Below, in pieces: positions 49,337-61,842 of a DNA stretch of 64,000 nucleotides; position 1 is the first letter of the stretch; each line of letters begins with the position of its first letter. The translations under genes and the position numbers were made by a program. The stretch covers positions 28,112,139-28,176,138 of the forward strand of contig NC_090133.1 of NCBI RefSeq assembly GCF_040581485.1, in the 5' to 3' direction. The notes below the pieces were generated by a model, which was given only the letters and a program-made list of their open reading frames with translations, ran no database searches and was not told the origin of the DNA. This stretch comes from Linepithema humile (taxonomy: Eukaryota > Arthropoda > Insecta > Hymenoptera > Formicidae).

Positions 49337-52300
49337 TTATTCTTTCGGCAAAGCTTTCATGAAGTAAGTCAGCATATCGATCGGCAGCGGAAACACGATG
49401 GTGGAATTCTTCTCCGCTGATATTGTGTTCAACGTCTGAAATAGAAAAGAGTAGCGAATTAACGTCCAATAATGTAATAACTTGATTGTAACGATAGAAA
49501 TAAGGGATAATAAATTTCTCACCTGCAAGTAACGGAGCTGCAGGGCAGCCGGGGAATCGCCGATGACCTCTGACGCCTCCCTCAGAGCCCTGCTGGCTTT
49601 CTGTTCACCTTCCGCGGCGATCACCTGGAAAAATAATTATGCAATTACAGACTCGACTCGGCGAAATAATGAATATCTCGCTGTTTTATTGACGTCTCAC
49701 CTTGGCGCGTGCCTCGCGTGCAGCCTCAGCTTCCGCCGCCATGGCACGCTGCAGCTGAATAGGCAGTCGCACGTCTTTGCTGTAGAAATTGCGAGGAGAG
49801 GTTCACAATTAATGATTGTTACTCGCGATATTTAAATATTAATGCAATCGCAGAACCTTTCGTTAAATTCGGCCTATTGCACGATTATAATTATTATCGT
49901 CGGATAAGCAAAGTTTTCGTGCGGTAAATTTCGTCGTGAAGTTTATCGTCGGCGAAAACTTTCGCTGGTTACCGCAATTGTTGCAATCGTTCCCAGACAG
50001 CATGATGACCTCATATAATACTCCTAAAGAGTTCCAACAATTTTTCTGAGTTGATAAATTTAGATCAGAAGGTGGTTAGAACGTGCTCATAATGTACTCG
50101 GATGCGTCGACTTCTGAGCTCATTTTGATTTCATCATAAAGAGCTTTTTATGCTTATAACCTAGTAAACGAGAAATTATTGAAAGTTCAGAAATAGGATT
50201 AAAAATTACTGAGAAGAATTTATTTACGATGATGCTGAATTTTATTTAATTCTTCTCAATAATTTTCAATCCTATTTCTGAACTTTCAATAATTTCTCGT
50301 TTACTGGGAACAAATATACCTCAAAAAAATTACATGTGAAAAATTGCGTCAGAGATCGTTGTACCAAGAACAATTTCACACACTGCGTGTTTTTTATGCA
50401 CTGCGAACTGCGAGACTTGGAAAGTACTTTGTGGTTAAATAACAAAGAGAATAATCGACGAACAATATATGGATGACCAACAAGAATCCAGCCGAGTCAG
50501 GTTGGGTGATGCGTGTTTTTTGTTTTCACGCATCATATTATATGATGTCAAAATGAGCTGACTATGAAGAATTATTTTGTGTTAGAAGTATAAGTTCATA
50601 GTGAGCTCTTTTTGATTTACTGTTAAAGAACTCAGAAAAGAGCACTTTTCGACAATTTTTCGTAATCATTTTAGCAGATCATAAAGAATTCAAAAAAGAG
50701 AATACTTTTTGAACTCTTTCTGGAGATCCTGCTGTCTGGGGTTATTATATTGTCGTTATAGGAAGAGCAATTTGCATACGTACATCTCGACGCGCTCCAC
50801 TTTTATTCCCCATGTATCGGTGGCTTCGTCCAGGGAAACCTAATCATCGAAACATCATTAGCGCATAATGATCAATTTTTTTTTTTTCAATATTTGACAA
50901 ATGGAGCCTAAGCTTCCGCGTTGTACCTGCATGTTTCCGGAGATCGTTTCGCGTTCGCTGAGTATTTCATGAAGCGGTCGTGTCCCCATGGTGTTCCTTA
51001 GAGTCGTCTGAGCCAGAAGCCGCGTGCTGTGGTGCGCGTTCTCCACGTTCGCGATCGAAATGGTCGCGTTGTTGACGCGATAATAAACCACCGCGTCGAC
51101 GGACACGGTAACGCTGTCTTTCGTCAATACCTTACATGTAAGTAGATGGACGTAAGTTCGTATTGATATACTAAAACTGAATTCTCTAAGAACATGCGTG
51201 TACCGATAAACGATGGACGAATGATAATCGGAATATGGATTCAGTAATCAGATATTGCCAAAGTTTGCGATATGAAAAACTAGTTCCGGTGTCATCATTT
51301 TCTCTTTACAAACTATATAAATAATATAATAAGCTGTGAAAAAACGAGATATAACATTACAGAGTAATTATGGAGAAAGTTTGTAAAATAAATAATGAGT
51401 TAGTTTTTCAAATAACGGCATTAAGACTTCGCCGCTTTCAACCGCGAATAGATATGAATTAAAATATAAATTAAATAACATTTGCATTTAATTTTTTCTA
51501 ATAATAAACGACTTGCGCACTACGAGAAGCGTTCTCATAATGTCATTGACTTAGAATTGCGAATTGTGGGGCGTCCTGCGCGTACGATATATTCCTCGTT
51601 ACGATAGCTTCGTTTTGATAGCGCGATATGTGATTGTAAATTCAATTACCTCCTGCGGCGGTACGTCATACGTTCGCGTTCTCAGGTCAACGCGCGCGTA
51701 ATTGTCCACACACGGCAGGATGAAAAAGATACCTAAAAGCACGAAAAATTAGACATTTTGATAATCGACATCTGTCATTCATACGTGAAATGTCAAAGCG
51801 TTATTACGATGTGAAAAAAGTTGCTCGAAGTAAATGCCAAGCATATTATTCAGCCGTATCGATCTTAAATTTTATAGTCTAGCAACGAGTATATGCAAAG
51901 AATATGTCGAAATTCTCTTGTATTAAGTACGATCGCTGTTTAATAACGAAACAGATCGTTGGTTTGACTTTAACATAAGAAGTCGTCGATTAACATTTTA
52001 ATTAATTAACACACATCTTAAAACGATTATCATTTTACTTTGCAATCGATATGAACTGAGAAGAATAAAAATCAAAAATAAATAAATAAGACAAGAAAAA
52101 TAGTTGTTTGCTGAAAAATATTAAAAGACAAAAATGTGTAACATTATATTATTCTTTTTCTTGTTCTAAATTTCAATTAAAAGGATCCATTTTTTAAGCT
52201 GATTAATGATTGTTGTAGCTTCTTGCGGTAAACCAGCATGATTAAATCTGCTCTAAAATAACGTAATAACAATAATCTTACCGGGACCCTTAGCACCGCC

Positions 52301-55300
52301 CGATAGAAGACGTCCAAGTCGAAATATGACAGCTCTCTCGTATTCTTGCACGACCTGTAAATCCAAAGAAAAAAAAAAAAAAAAACAGATATAATGATTA
52401 ATAAAGAAATAAAGCACGCAAGTTGATAGGATAAAAAATAATTTTAAAAAAATTTAGAGCGCGACAAGTAAAATCAATAATGAGCGCCGCGATATAAATT
52501 AGTGCTTGTTTTTGCTGCAAAATTAGTAAGAAATATCGTTGATAAAAGTTATTAACATGATCATTAATGAAAGCGTATGATAGCGGCGCATTGATGCATA
52601 TCGCTCAATGACTTGGCGATCTAATAATAAGATCGCGGCAGAAACGAGCACGTGCACGGTGCTAGAGATGCGGATATTATTATGCATAAACGCCGTGTAG
52701 CTATAGTTACATCGGAATAACATTGCTTGTTAAAATATAGCGCTTCCGTAGCCGCCGGCGAGCGTTGATAAATTCCCGAAAGAATAACATTTCTCGAATT
52801 AATATCTTAAAATTCTCCGCGGAAGAAAGTTCTCTCTCCGAAGAATAATATCTTACCTTGAAGCAGACGAAAAGAGAGAACGGCATCGTCAGAATGACGA
52901 CAATCCATGATAATACGACCAGGATATTCCCGCATGCCGTCCCGTCGCTCTGCGCGCTATCATCTGCTGTAACATCATTTCGAAAAAAGTTATCGTTTCC
53001 CGATTGCACTTGCTTCTCGAAAGATATGTCGCAACGAAAGCCTCGAAAGTTCTCGAAACAAAAGATTATAACACCTAGAAAGGTATATTCGTAGTTTCAC
53101 TCCGTTTTGCATGCTGATTTTGTTCCTAATAAAAACGCGAACATAAAAAATCAAACTTCTAATTCAGATTTTGCAAAAATTTCGTGATATTTAATTTGAG
53201 AAGTCTTTCGCATGCAGCTCGTAAACGATTAAAACTTACTCGATGAATTTACTTCCAAATCCCATCAAATTTCTATTTTCAGAAATGCAATTAAAGTATA
53301 TCATTAAGTGGACTTGATTCGAGTTCAATGATTACGCAGCGCCTTTATCCAGTTTCTAATTACAGCCTTCGCTAGTAGTTCAGCGAGCGAAGAATAGATG
53401 TATAAAGAAGCACTCGATTACGTAGTATCAAACGGTGAACAATATTGGATAGAATGTGTACCAAAAAGTTTGGCATCAGATAGCGCCAGGGCACACAATT
53501 CGCTATTGACTGAAGTAAATTGTCTGCGACAGACGTCACTAACATTCAGTTTTTCAAATATATCCGATAGTGCCTATCGAATACATATTACTATGCCCTA
53601 ACTTCTACTCCTGTCAGACAATTTAGGCACGTTGGTCTGGTCTTCGTTCTTCATTATCTCAACTTCACGATCGACGGTCTTTCATAATGTGTCGATAGAA
53701 CGAAAGTCGGCAGTAGAATTAAAATTGAGTAAACTTCAATTCGAATTTAGTTCATTCGGAATTTTGAAATAGTAATTGGAATTCTCTGCTTTGAAAAAGA
53801 ATAGATGAGTAGCACAAATCTACTACGATTTTCTAACGTTTCTTAGCAATGTAATATTTTGTACTGTATCTCTAGAAAAAAACTGCATTTCCCGGAAAAT
53901 TATGACAATTATCTGTGATTCATACATAACTCTCGTGAATAGACGCTTGCCATTATGTAGAATGCGAAATTACTTTGCATTTCGTCCTGCCGTGTTGTCG
54001 TCGTCCATGTCGTCATAGGGACACAAAGTACATCATACAGTATTCATTTATTCAGCAATTCATTAGCCTTATAGACAACGTTGGTTTATCCGATCACATA
54101 TGGAACATAATAAATTTGCGTAGGCGATATTATCGTGAAATAAATGTCGAGCAGTTTGTTTAGCGTGTTAAATGTTGAGCAAAAATCTGAACAACACGTT
54201 GTAAAGTGTATAAAATTTACATACGCAAACGTGTGTACTCTTAAAAGGTCGTGTGCAAAATAATGTTTTTATCATTTCATTTTGTTCGTTGTGATGAATG
54301 AAAATACATTATCTGTCGTGCGAAAAATATAAATTGGAAATAAAAGTAAGAAGATGTAGGTTATTCTTAAGTCGAAGGAGGTGCTCGCGTGACAACTGTT
54401 GCACGTAAACATGAAGGTTGATCGTATCGGATCTTAGGATAAGCCGCGTGCAAACGTCTTTAAAAGTTCAAAGACACTTGCTTAGAAATTATTTCAATGT
54501 GCAAATCAGATTTTGGTAAAGAATTTTTTCGTACTGCACGCAACAGTGATGGCATCGCAGGAATATTTCGCAGAGCATCTACGCCTTATGAATACATAAA
54601 TACATATATACATGCGTGAATTGGTAAACGCGTAAGTACAATCTCCATTGATTCTACCAATGCCTTCGGCTGCTTTACAAGCCGATCAATATACATACGT
54701 CACATGTGCACACAACCTACATCTGAAAAATGATAATTCCACAACCTTCGAATCTATGATCTGACCGCGATATACCGACCGGCGTTTGAAGAAAACGCTC
54801 GATAAAATTCGAGAAAGAAATCCCATTTTTTTTCCTTACAATCGAAATATTCACCGAGAAATGAGATCAATATAATTTCGGCGAACTTGGATTTTAATGT
54901 TACAGACATCGTTCGTTCGGTGCGAAAAGAAATTTCGATAACATTTAATTAACAAGGTGTTTTCTAAATTAGCTTTGTAAATTGAAAAAAGGAGTATGAT
55001 ATTACAACAATTTTCCTTGTTTTATACATTTTTAATAAAAAATAAACTTTATAATCACAAAATAAAATGATAATAATTGTAAAATGTAATAAAATGATTA
55101 ATGACTTCTCGCGCTAAACTGATGATGTAAAATTAATCTGCGCTCAATCCTGAGAGCTGTAAATTAATTTTTATTTTATTTAAAAATTTATTTGTAATCT
55201 AGTTTCAAATAACGACTGTGTCTTCTTCTTGTGCAACATGTTCAGTGAATATAAAGCAAAATAAATGCCTCAAATAAATCAATAGTCCTAACATTGCATA

Positions 55301-58300
55301 CGTAACATTCTAGTGGTCAATAATGTTTTATATTTCCGATTTATGATACTTGGTTTGAATTGAATTTCATTAAACCGCTTTTTAATCAATAAATAAACTA
55401 CTGAAACAACACTGAATTGTTCAGTTAACAATTGTTATACGCAAACCCGATCTGTCCAATCCAAAAATGCCCAACCGAAAATGTGAAACACCAGCACGTT
55501 TGTACAGCGAGAAAATTATAGAAATATACAGAATCCTTAAAATTGCTCCCTAAAATGCAAAAAGGGTCACTTGATCCCGGCAGGATTTGAAACGAGATTT
55601 TCTTACATCCTAAACTTCCGTCAAATCGATGAACGATTCTTTCGTCCTGTCGCGATACCCGCCTCCAAACGTTTTCGCTTACCGTCCGTCATCTCGGGGC
55701 GAGCAGCAGGACGCCGATCCCGATTCTCTCTCACCACAACTGCCGAAATGGCACCCACTCGCGAAGGGGTGACTGTTTTGCGTCGTAGGTCGGAGTGGGG
55801 CGAAGTGAACGGACCCAGCGGTTCGCAAGCGCGTTATTCACGTCTCACACAGTTCACCGCGACTAGATGTTACACCGCACAGGGCAAGCTCTCTATCTCT
55901 CTCCTTGTCAGCCCGGTAAGCCTCTCTTTCGTTCATCCCTGTCGCCCTCGACGAGGCAGCATGCGCGAGATGCGCGTTCGCCGCCACCCTTGCTCACCGC
56001 TTTCCGCCCTCGCCCCGCTCACCGCCGCCCCATCACTCCTCATTCTCTATCTCCACCGCTTATCCGCCCTCCCCGTGTAAACCCTTCTTTTTTCAAGTTT
56101 AGTCACCCTTCTTCCTCCTGCACGAATTTTTCCCTCCGTTCACCACCCTCGCTAACAAGAAGACAATATATGCCTAAGTGATGCTCGAGTAATTAACCGA
56201 CACACACACACGCGCGCACACACGGAGAAGAATGCAAACTGGATTGACTCGAATTTTTTGTCGATAGATACGCATCGAAACCTTCGCGAAGAGCGATTCG
56301 CAAAGGAAATATGTCATTTTACTTTAATCGCGCAAAACATTGCGGAAAAATTTTGCACCGTCAACTTGTTAATAGATCACAGATTAGCACGTAGCAGAAA
56401 TGATTTAGCGGAGAATCCCATATGAAGCTTCACGCAATTATTGGATATTTTATAATAATTAAACATTATGTTATTGCAATTTTGTTGGAATTTCGCAATT
56501 CTACGTTTCTGCAATGTTTTCGCAATATTGCGTTACAACTTGCAAGATTGGGCAATTGGCGTAATAAATATAAAGTTGAAATTTTTCACAATTCCTTTAG
56601 CCAACAAGAATTGTTTTAGCCTTTTAGCTAATTTTATACACATATCATGCCTTTCGTACAGTGCTATATAAAACTGCCACGCGTGCTAGTTAAATAGATA
56701 TTTACGTCGCTCTCGACGCTTATCTCGCCGTTTAATCGATCGCGAAAGTCGAAACAGCAAAATAAAAGCTTATCACGCGGTCTATCGAGGGCTACTTGAC
56801 AACGGTGACGTCATATGCATATTGCTTCGGGGAAAAAACGAGGTGGATGTGCGACAATGGTTTGTCCGAAGCGGAATTAATCGAAGTAGCCTCTAGACAA
56901 TTTGTCAGTCTGCTCTGGATATTTTATTCGATTTATTTCCGCGACTAAAATCGGTCGTGCCGACCTACGTGCGCTTATAGCAAGTCTATAGAAAGCGTTA
57001 TGCAAGGTGAATGCTAAAGCGTTCCAAGTTCACGTGTATCAGCACGTACAAGGTGTCCCAGCGAGCCACTTTTTTTCGATTAAAAGCGAAATCTAGTTTC
57101 CATCGACGTGTCAAGAAAACTCGCCCGATGTAAAATTTCTCAATACAAAGCATCGTGATTTCAAATAAATGATTAAGCAAAATCGAAGTGCATTTTTGGT
57201 AAATAAATTTTTGAACTGCAAAACAATTCGATCGACTTAAAACTGATTCAGAAATGTGATTTGACGTTATCTACTTTCCCAACTAATATTCAAAGTTTAC
57301 CGGTTTCCAATTTCGATCGCTCGAAATTAATCACTCTGTAAATTGTAAAGACTATATTTTTATAACAGAGGGACTTGACTTCGGACATTGAGCGAAAAAT
57401 CTGTAAATAAGGAAAACATCGGGGCGCGGGTTTTGCGACACCTTGTATACAGTCGATCGCAAAGAACTTGGTCAGCCAAGATCGGCTGTCTATGGCACGA
57501 CTCTTTCCACTTGGAGCGCAATTTGCGTCCGCCCGCACGGCGCACTTGTTTCACTTAGCCTAAGTGTACGACCTAGGCTTGACCATTATTACTGATAGCC
57601 GATGAATGATGAAGATTGCAGGCTAAAAAAAAAAAACGATAAATCATACATGCACCGCCTCGCATCGTGAGAAACGGCACGTCAAGGATCTATTTTCTGG
57701 TAGCCTGCATTTCGCGGAAATGTACAGCTACTATTTTCGTCGGCACCCTGGACGCACACTGGGCGTGTCAACACGCAATTTTGCACATCCGTTCGGCGAT
57801 ATTCAATAAGATGGAAAAGTCGGGATGATAATTTGTACGGGATTTTCGCAGCGAAGCTCGCGATATCTCGAAAGTGGACACTCACTGCATTCCTAAAATA
57901 ACTTATTCTGGATTTTACAAATGTCTTCTTCATCGGACGGATGTTAAAAATTGCGGATGCACTTTTGAGCAAATATATAGGCCGTGATGTTGAAGTTCAG
58001 CTAAGTATAGAAGTATTTGACCTTCTTTACACTCGCGAAATAATTCATTTCCTGGCTTTAAGGTTGAATATCGTTGTTATATCCTATCAGGGGCCTTTTG
58101 GTTTCCGCCACGTATACATTCGGAATAATCGTTAGCATTAATAATTACACTTGCAAGGAGCAAGGCTTGCACAGATATCATATTTCTCAAAATAATTTCA
58201 AAATCAGTTGCAACAACTGCAAAACCATGGGGAAAAAATGAACACAAGAAGAAAGAATAAATTTCATAAAGCGCGTGATTTCTTCATGTTTGCATTTTTT

Positions 58301-58632
58301 GCAGAAAAATAAGGTAGAATTTAAAAAGTCAAATAATGGACAATGAGAGAATTTATGTACGAATAAGAGCATATTGCTCGAGTTTTTTTTTCTCAAAAAA
58401 AAAAAGAAAATAAATAAGAGTAAAATTGCACACATGTGCATTTTTATTTTAACTCAAAATCGAGAATTAAAGTCTTAGAGAACGAATAAATCCTTCTCTC
58501 GTGCAAATTTTCTCTACACAAACTACTTTTGCTCATCCTGGAAAACTCACATCCAATAATACGCTTCCGGATGTCATCGGGCCGAGAATTAATCTGCATT
58601 GTTGATCCATTGGCGTTGCTCATGGTTGCCAT
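49337..58632 (-). CDS. Stomatin (band 7 / SPFH) protein
   Basis: Stomatins are hairpin-anchored, palmitoylated membrane proteins that oligomerise and regulate ion channels. Exons in transcript order: 58632-58551 (coding part of 58674-58551), 52966-52857, 52354-52282, 51732-51650, 51130-50927, 50839-50784, 49779-49701, 49624-49523, 49435-49337; all in phase, 295 residues, close to the usual 280-300. Residues 1-40 form a polar N-terminus. A hydrophobic hairpin (ILVVLSWIVVILTMPFSLFV) precedes the SPFH domain: EYERAVIFRLGRL, PGIFFILPCVDNY, DLRTRTYDVPPQEVLTKDSV, DAVVYYRV, LAQTTLRNTMGTRPLHEILS, WGIKVERVEIKDVRLP. A helical segment (AEAEAAREARAKV, EGEQKASRALREASEV) and the conserved end STIVFPLPIDML follow. 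An in-frame second ATG at 58623 has a better context. The first coding intron is 5.6 kb. It is closest to the MEC-2/stomatin group, but I do not assign a symbol. Confidence 0.9.
49992..50740. mobile_element. 749-base nonautonomous DNA element with CCCAGACAGCA ends
   Basis: CCCAGACAGCATGA at the left is matched by TCCTGCTGTCTGGG at the right, with a possible three-base duplication GTT on each side. Inside, 50161-50220 and 50248-50308 are near-perfect reverse complements (about 60 bases per arm), a strong hairpin. It lies in the stomatin intron between exons 49701-49779 and 50784-50839 and has no coding capacity. Confidence 0.7.
53010..58550 (-). other. Large first coding intron of the stomatin gene
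   Basis: It is mostly AT-rich. It includes a GC-rich patch at about 55680-56090 with an open frame on the plus strand but no family match, a CA/CG dinucleotide run near 56200-56224, and an inverted-repeat element at 57049-57445. No exon was recognised. Confidence 0.55.
57049..57445. mobile_element. Candidate MITE with CAAGGTGTC ends and TA target
   Basis: TA followed by CAAGGTGTC on the left mirrors GACACCTTG followed by TA on the right. The 397-base interior has no intact coding frame. TA borders suggest a Tc1/mariner-type nonautonomous copy. Ends are only nine matching bases, so confidence is moderate. Confidence 0.4.
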
Positions 58633-59767
58633 AGGTATGTCCGTCGGATTAACGCGTGACTCGAATCTCGCCACCTAGCATAAAAAAAACATATTTGAAT
58701 CAGTAAAATGCTACATCAACATTCAGGCATTTTATTTCGAAATTTCTATCTTTCATTATATGCCTAATAAAAATGAAAAAGACCTATTGTATCTTAAACA
58801 TATTTTTCTTAAGACTTTTATCATAGAGCACAGAAAAGTGGCGGAAACATCATAAAGATGTTCCACTGCAAAATCATAATATGACAAGTATTTTGTGCAA
58901 TATTGCTATAATTGCAAAAGTTGTAACGACGCGATGTAATATTATATAATATTTTCTTAGACAGATCAAACACACTTGATCGCTTTTCACCTTTTACATA
59001 TAAATCACGCAAGATCATGTTACATTTAATTGATTTAAAATTAAATTTAAGATTAAATTGAATTAAATTGAATTTTTGTCAACTTGCTGGGTTATTAAGT
59101 CAATTTTTGCTTCTAGCAGAAAATAAAAAAAAATATATATACACATTAAAATAAAAAATGTAAAATTTGTAAACGATACAAATTTTTTGCCTTACAGAAA
59201 ATTTTCCAAGTTGACTCGCTCAAATTCGAAACGTCCACTATTGCGTGTTTATAACAACATTGCATAAATACATTGCGCGTTGCATCAAACTGCAAGGTTA
59301 CAACGTAACTGAAAGATTCTGTGCTCTATGAGCCCTGTGACACTTTCATCCCTGTTGATGCGAATCATTCGATTTTCACACGCTCAATGCGCGCACCAGT
59401 GCGTTCCGCACAAACAAGATAACACGTGGACGGCACTGATGCACATTAGTGACACGCGATTGCACTCCTCTCCCTCTGCAAAATGCGACGGACAGGTCAC
59501 GATTTAATCACGCTCCGATTCAATTACGTCCGCAAACATTGGTACATTCCCGTTGCTCTCGTTATTTCTCGCGCCGACTCGCACTCGAATCATGCAGACG
59601 TGACTTTACAGTCCTGCCTGCCGACTCCCGTTTATCCTCCATTCGCCTTCGAGAATTTCGCTACTTGGAGCATTCGTTCGTCGACGATCATCGGGTAGCC
59701 GTTGGGCAACAAGTTGATTACGATTTCGCGATTCGCACAAAGCGCCTGATGAATTTTCGCGTAGAAG

Positions 59768-59803
59768 AGAGAAAGAGAGAGAGAGAGCGCGCGCGCGCGC
59801 GTC
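59768..59803. repeat. (GA)n followed by (CG)n run
   Basis: A GA repeat passes directly into a CG repeat immediately downstream of the proposed stomatin first exon. Alternating CG can adopt left-handed DNA. Confidence 0.85.
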
Positions 59804-59820
59804 CACTCGTCTGCCGTCAC

Positions 59821-59915
59821 CTTGCTCGTTGCCGATGATGCGCAGCGCGATGACAGAAATGGAGTGGTCAGAACAGAGGAGTGAAGTCGTCGTCGCGGCG
59901 TCGCGACACTTTATA
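59821..59915 (-). promoter_or_regulatory. Candidate TATA/Inr promoter and untranslated first exon of the stomatin gene
   Basis: On the minus strand a TATAAA box (59910-59915) stands 33 bases before the A of a TCACTC initiator-like site (59882), close to the usual spacing. A leader of about 62 bases then runs to a GTGACG donor at 59820. It contains no ATG, and the next acceptor in the same direction is the CTAG at 58675, which starts the first stomatin coding exon. The surrounding DNA is CpG-rich. The assignment is inference. Confidence 0.5.
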
Positions 59916-60842
59916 GAACGGCCCGGGCGCCGCCCCGACGAGTGCTAGTGCACGCGGCGCGGTCCGCCCCGCCGGCGGGCACAGTTCGCCATCATATACG
60001 GAGCTCGCACCCGTCGCTGAACGCTGGGTTGTGCATACCACCCACCGCTCGCTCTCGAGCTATTTGCGGTATCGCGAAAAGCGGTATGAAATTTGCACGA
60101 TCGAGCGAGATTGGACAAAAATATTCGACCCAATTGCACGCATTTCCGTACTTCTTATCCATCTTTTCACAAATTTGCTTGTGGACGGATCTATTCAGGT
60201 TGCATCACTCAACGATCAAATATAGATCTGCATCTTTTTGCACCGCGCCGCAATAAACGCTTGCTGTAAACATGCGGTAAACGTCAATAACGATGTTGTA
60301 AATAATTTAAATGATAAATTAAATGAAGTCTCATGAGATCACTTGCAAATATGCTGTTAGGGCAAGCGAAAGAAAACGAGAGTCGACAATAAAGATTATA
60401 TTAGATGTAAATTGTAAATTTTTTACGAAGTACTGTTTCCACCACGAGAAAAGGAACAAATCTCAATGCAAAAGGATGAATATATTTCAACTAGATATAT
60501 GAAAATACTTTGTATGTAATGTATTTTTGTATTCAAATGATCACACATGCGCGCATACATGTATATTTCAATTTCTTATGATTTATGTTTAATATAAAAT
60601 TGATGTAAATGAATTTAATGTTTTAATATCCTGTGAATATATTCTTTCAAGTGTTTAAAAAAAAATTTTTTACGCATTGATTGTGTTCGTCCATTACGAT
60701 ATTCAATATTGGATAGAAATAATAAATCCTGTAGGATATTTCGTGCACGGCTCATGATGTGAATTATGTACGTGAGAAAACAAGCACTTGCAGGGTGTAA
60801 GCAACCTAACATATATAAATATGTGTGTGATGTGCGCATGTA

Positions 60843-60884
<42 letters not shown>

Positions 60885-61842
60885 TACAAATATTTAGTAT
60901 CAAAATACGAGTCAAGGATACAGACACAAAGTGCGAAGGGTTAATAACCATTACAGAAAAAATCAATGAGACAATTAATTGTAACGTATCGGTCATTTAT
61001 TTTTACGCTTACGAAGTATAAGTACTATGAACTCTTCTGATGGCACCTATTAAAACGTACTCGACACGACGTATCAAACATCGTCACAAATATAATCAAT
61101 ATTTATTCGTATGAGTAAAAACTCACTTTCAGAAAGTTCACTTATTGAATATCAAGGGCGTGTTTTAACAGGATCTAGTGTGTGTGTTTGCGTGTGTATA
61201 ATAATTTTATCGCGCATTATCTCATATATTATACCTATAATACGATGCCGCATCGCTTTTCTTCATAAAAAGCGATTCTTCGTAAACTAGACAATCGTAA
61301 ATGTTGTCTTTTCGTCGCACGTACAACAATAATAATCGTTAAAATTGCATATTCGAGGAAAATGGCGAATTGTAAACACATTCAGCTCAACGATGATTTT
61401 ATGCAACAATTGTACCTTACATTATACGCATAAAAAGTGAAATATAAAAATGCATTGGTTTCGCCTTTTTTCGGTTTCATCCATTTTGCGGAGAAGATCG
61501 ACAATCTTTCCTCGAACACTTATTTCGCAGTGTTACTCGACTCAATTAATTTCATAATATCAGGTTTACATATTTTTCTCTATATGTGTGTGTGTAACTA
61601 GGCAAATTGTTGCAATGCAGAATGTGACGAGTGACAAGCTTAAATAGGATACATTCCTAAGACCGTGAGAGTTTTGATGCTTCGTCCCTTGAGACTTTTG
61701 GTACCACTGTCCGAAATTGTTGGTGAATGCACCTCGAGCGCTACTGCTGAATAGTCACTTGTTGCGGTCATAACGGTAAAAACTGACTTTGCGATTATCG
61801 TTATTATGGTATTCGCTGCGTATAATCTTGCGACTAAAGTAT
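59916..61842. other. Gap between stomatin promoter and GDH 3' end
   Basis: The first 150 bases are CpG-rich promoter flank. The rest is AT-rich with a TA microsatellite at 60846-60882. On the minus strand an AATAAA signal at 60996-61001 would give GDH a 3' UTR of about 0.85 kb. No further gene was recognised. Confidence 0.6.
60846..60882. repeat. (AT)n microsatellite
   Basis: An uninterrupted AT run of about 37 bases. Confidence 0.95.

Noticed and set aside
55571..56080. 169-codon frame on the plus strand
   Set aside because: It lies in a GC-rich patch within a stomatin intron, starts without an evident promoter and resembles no family I know; noted only as a GC island.
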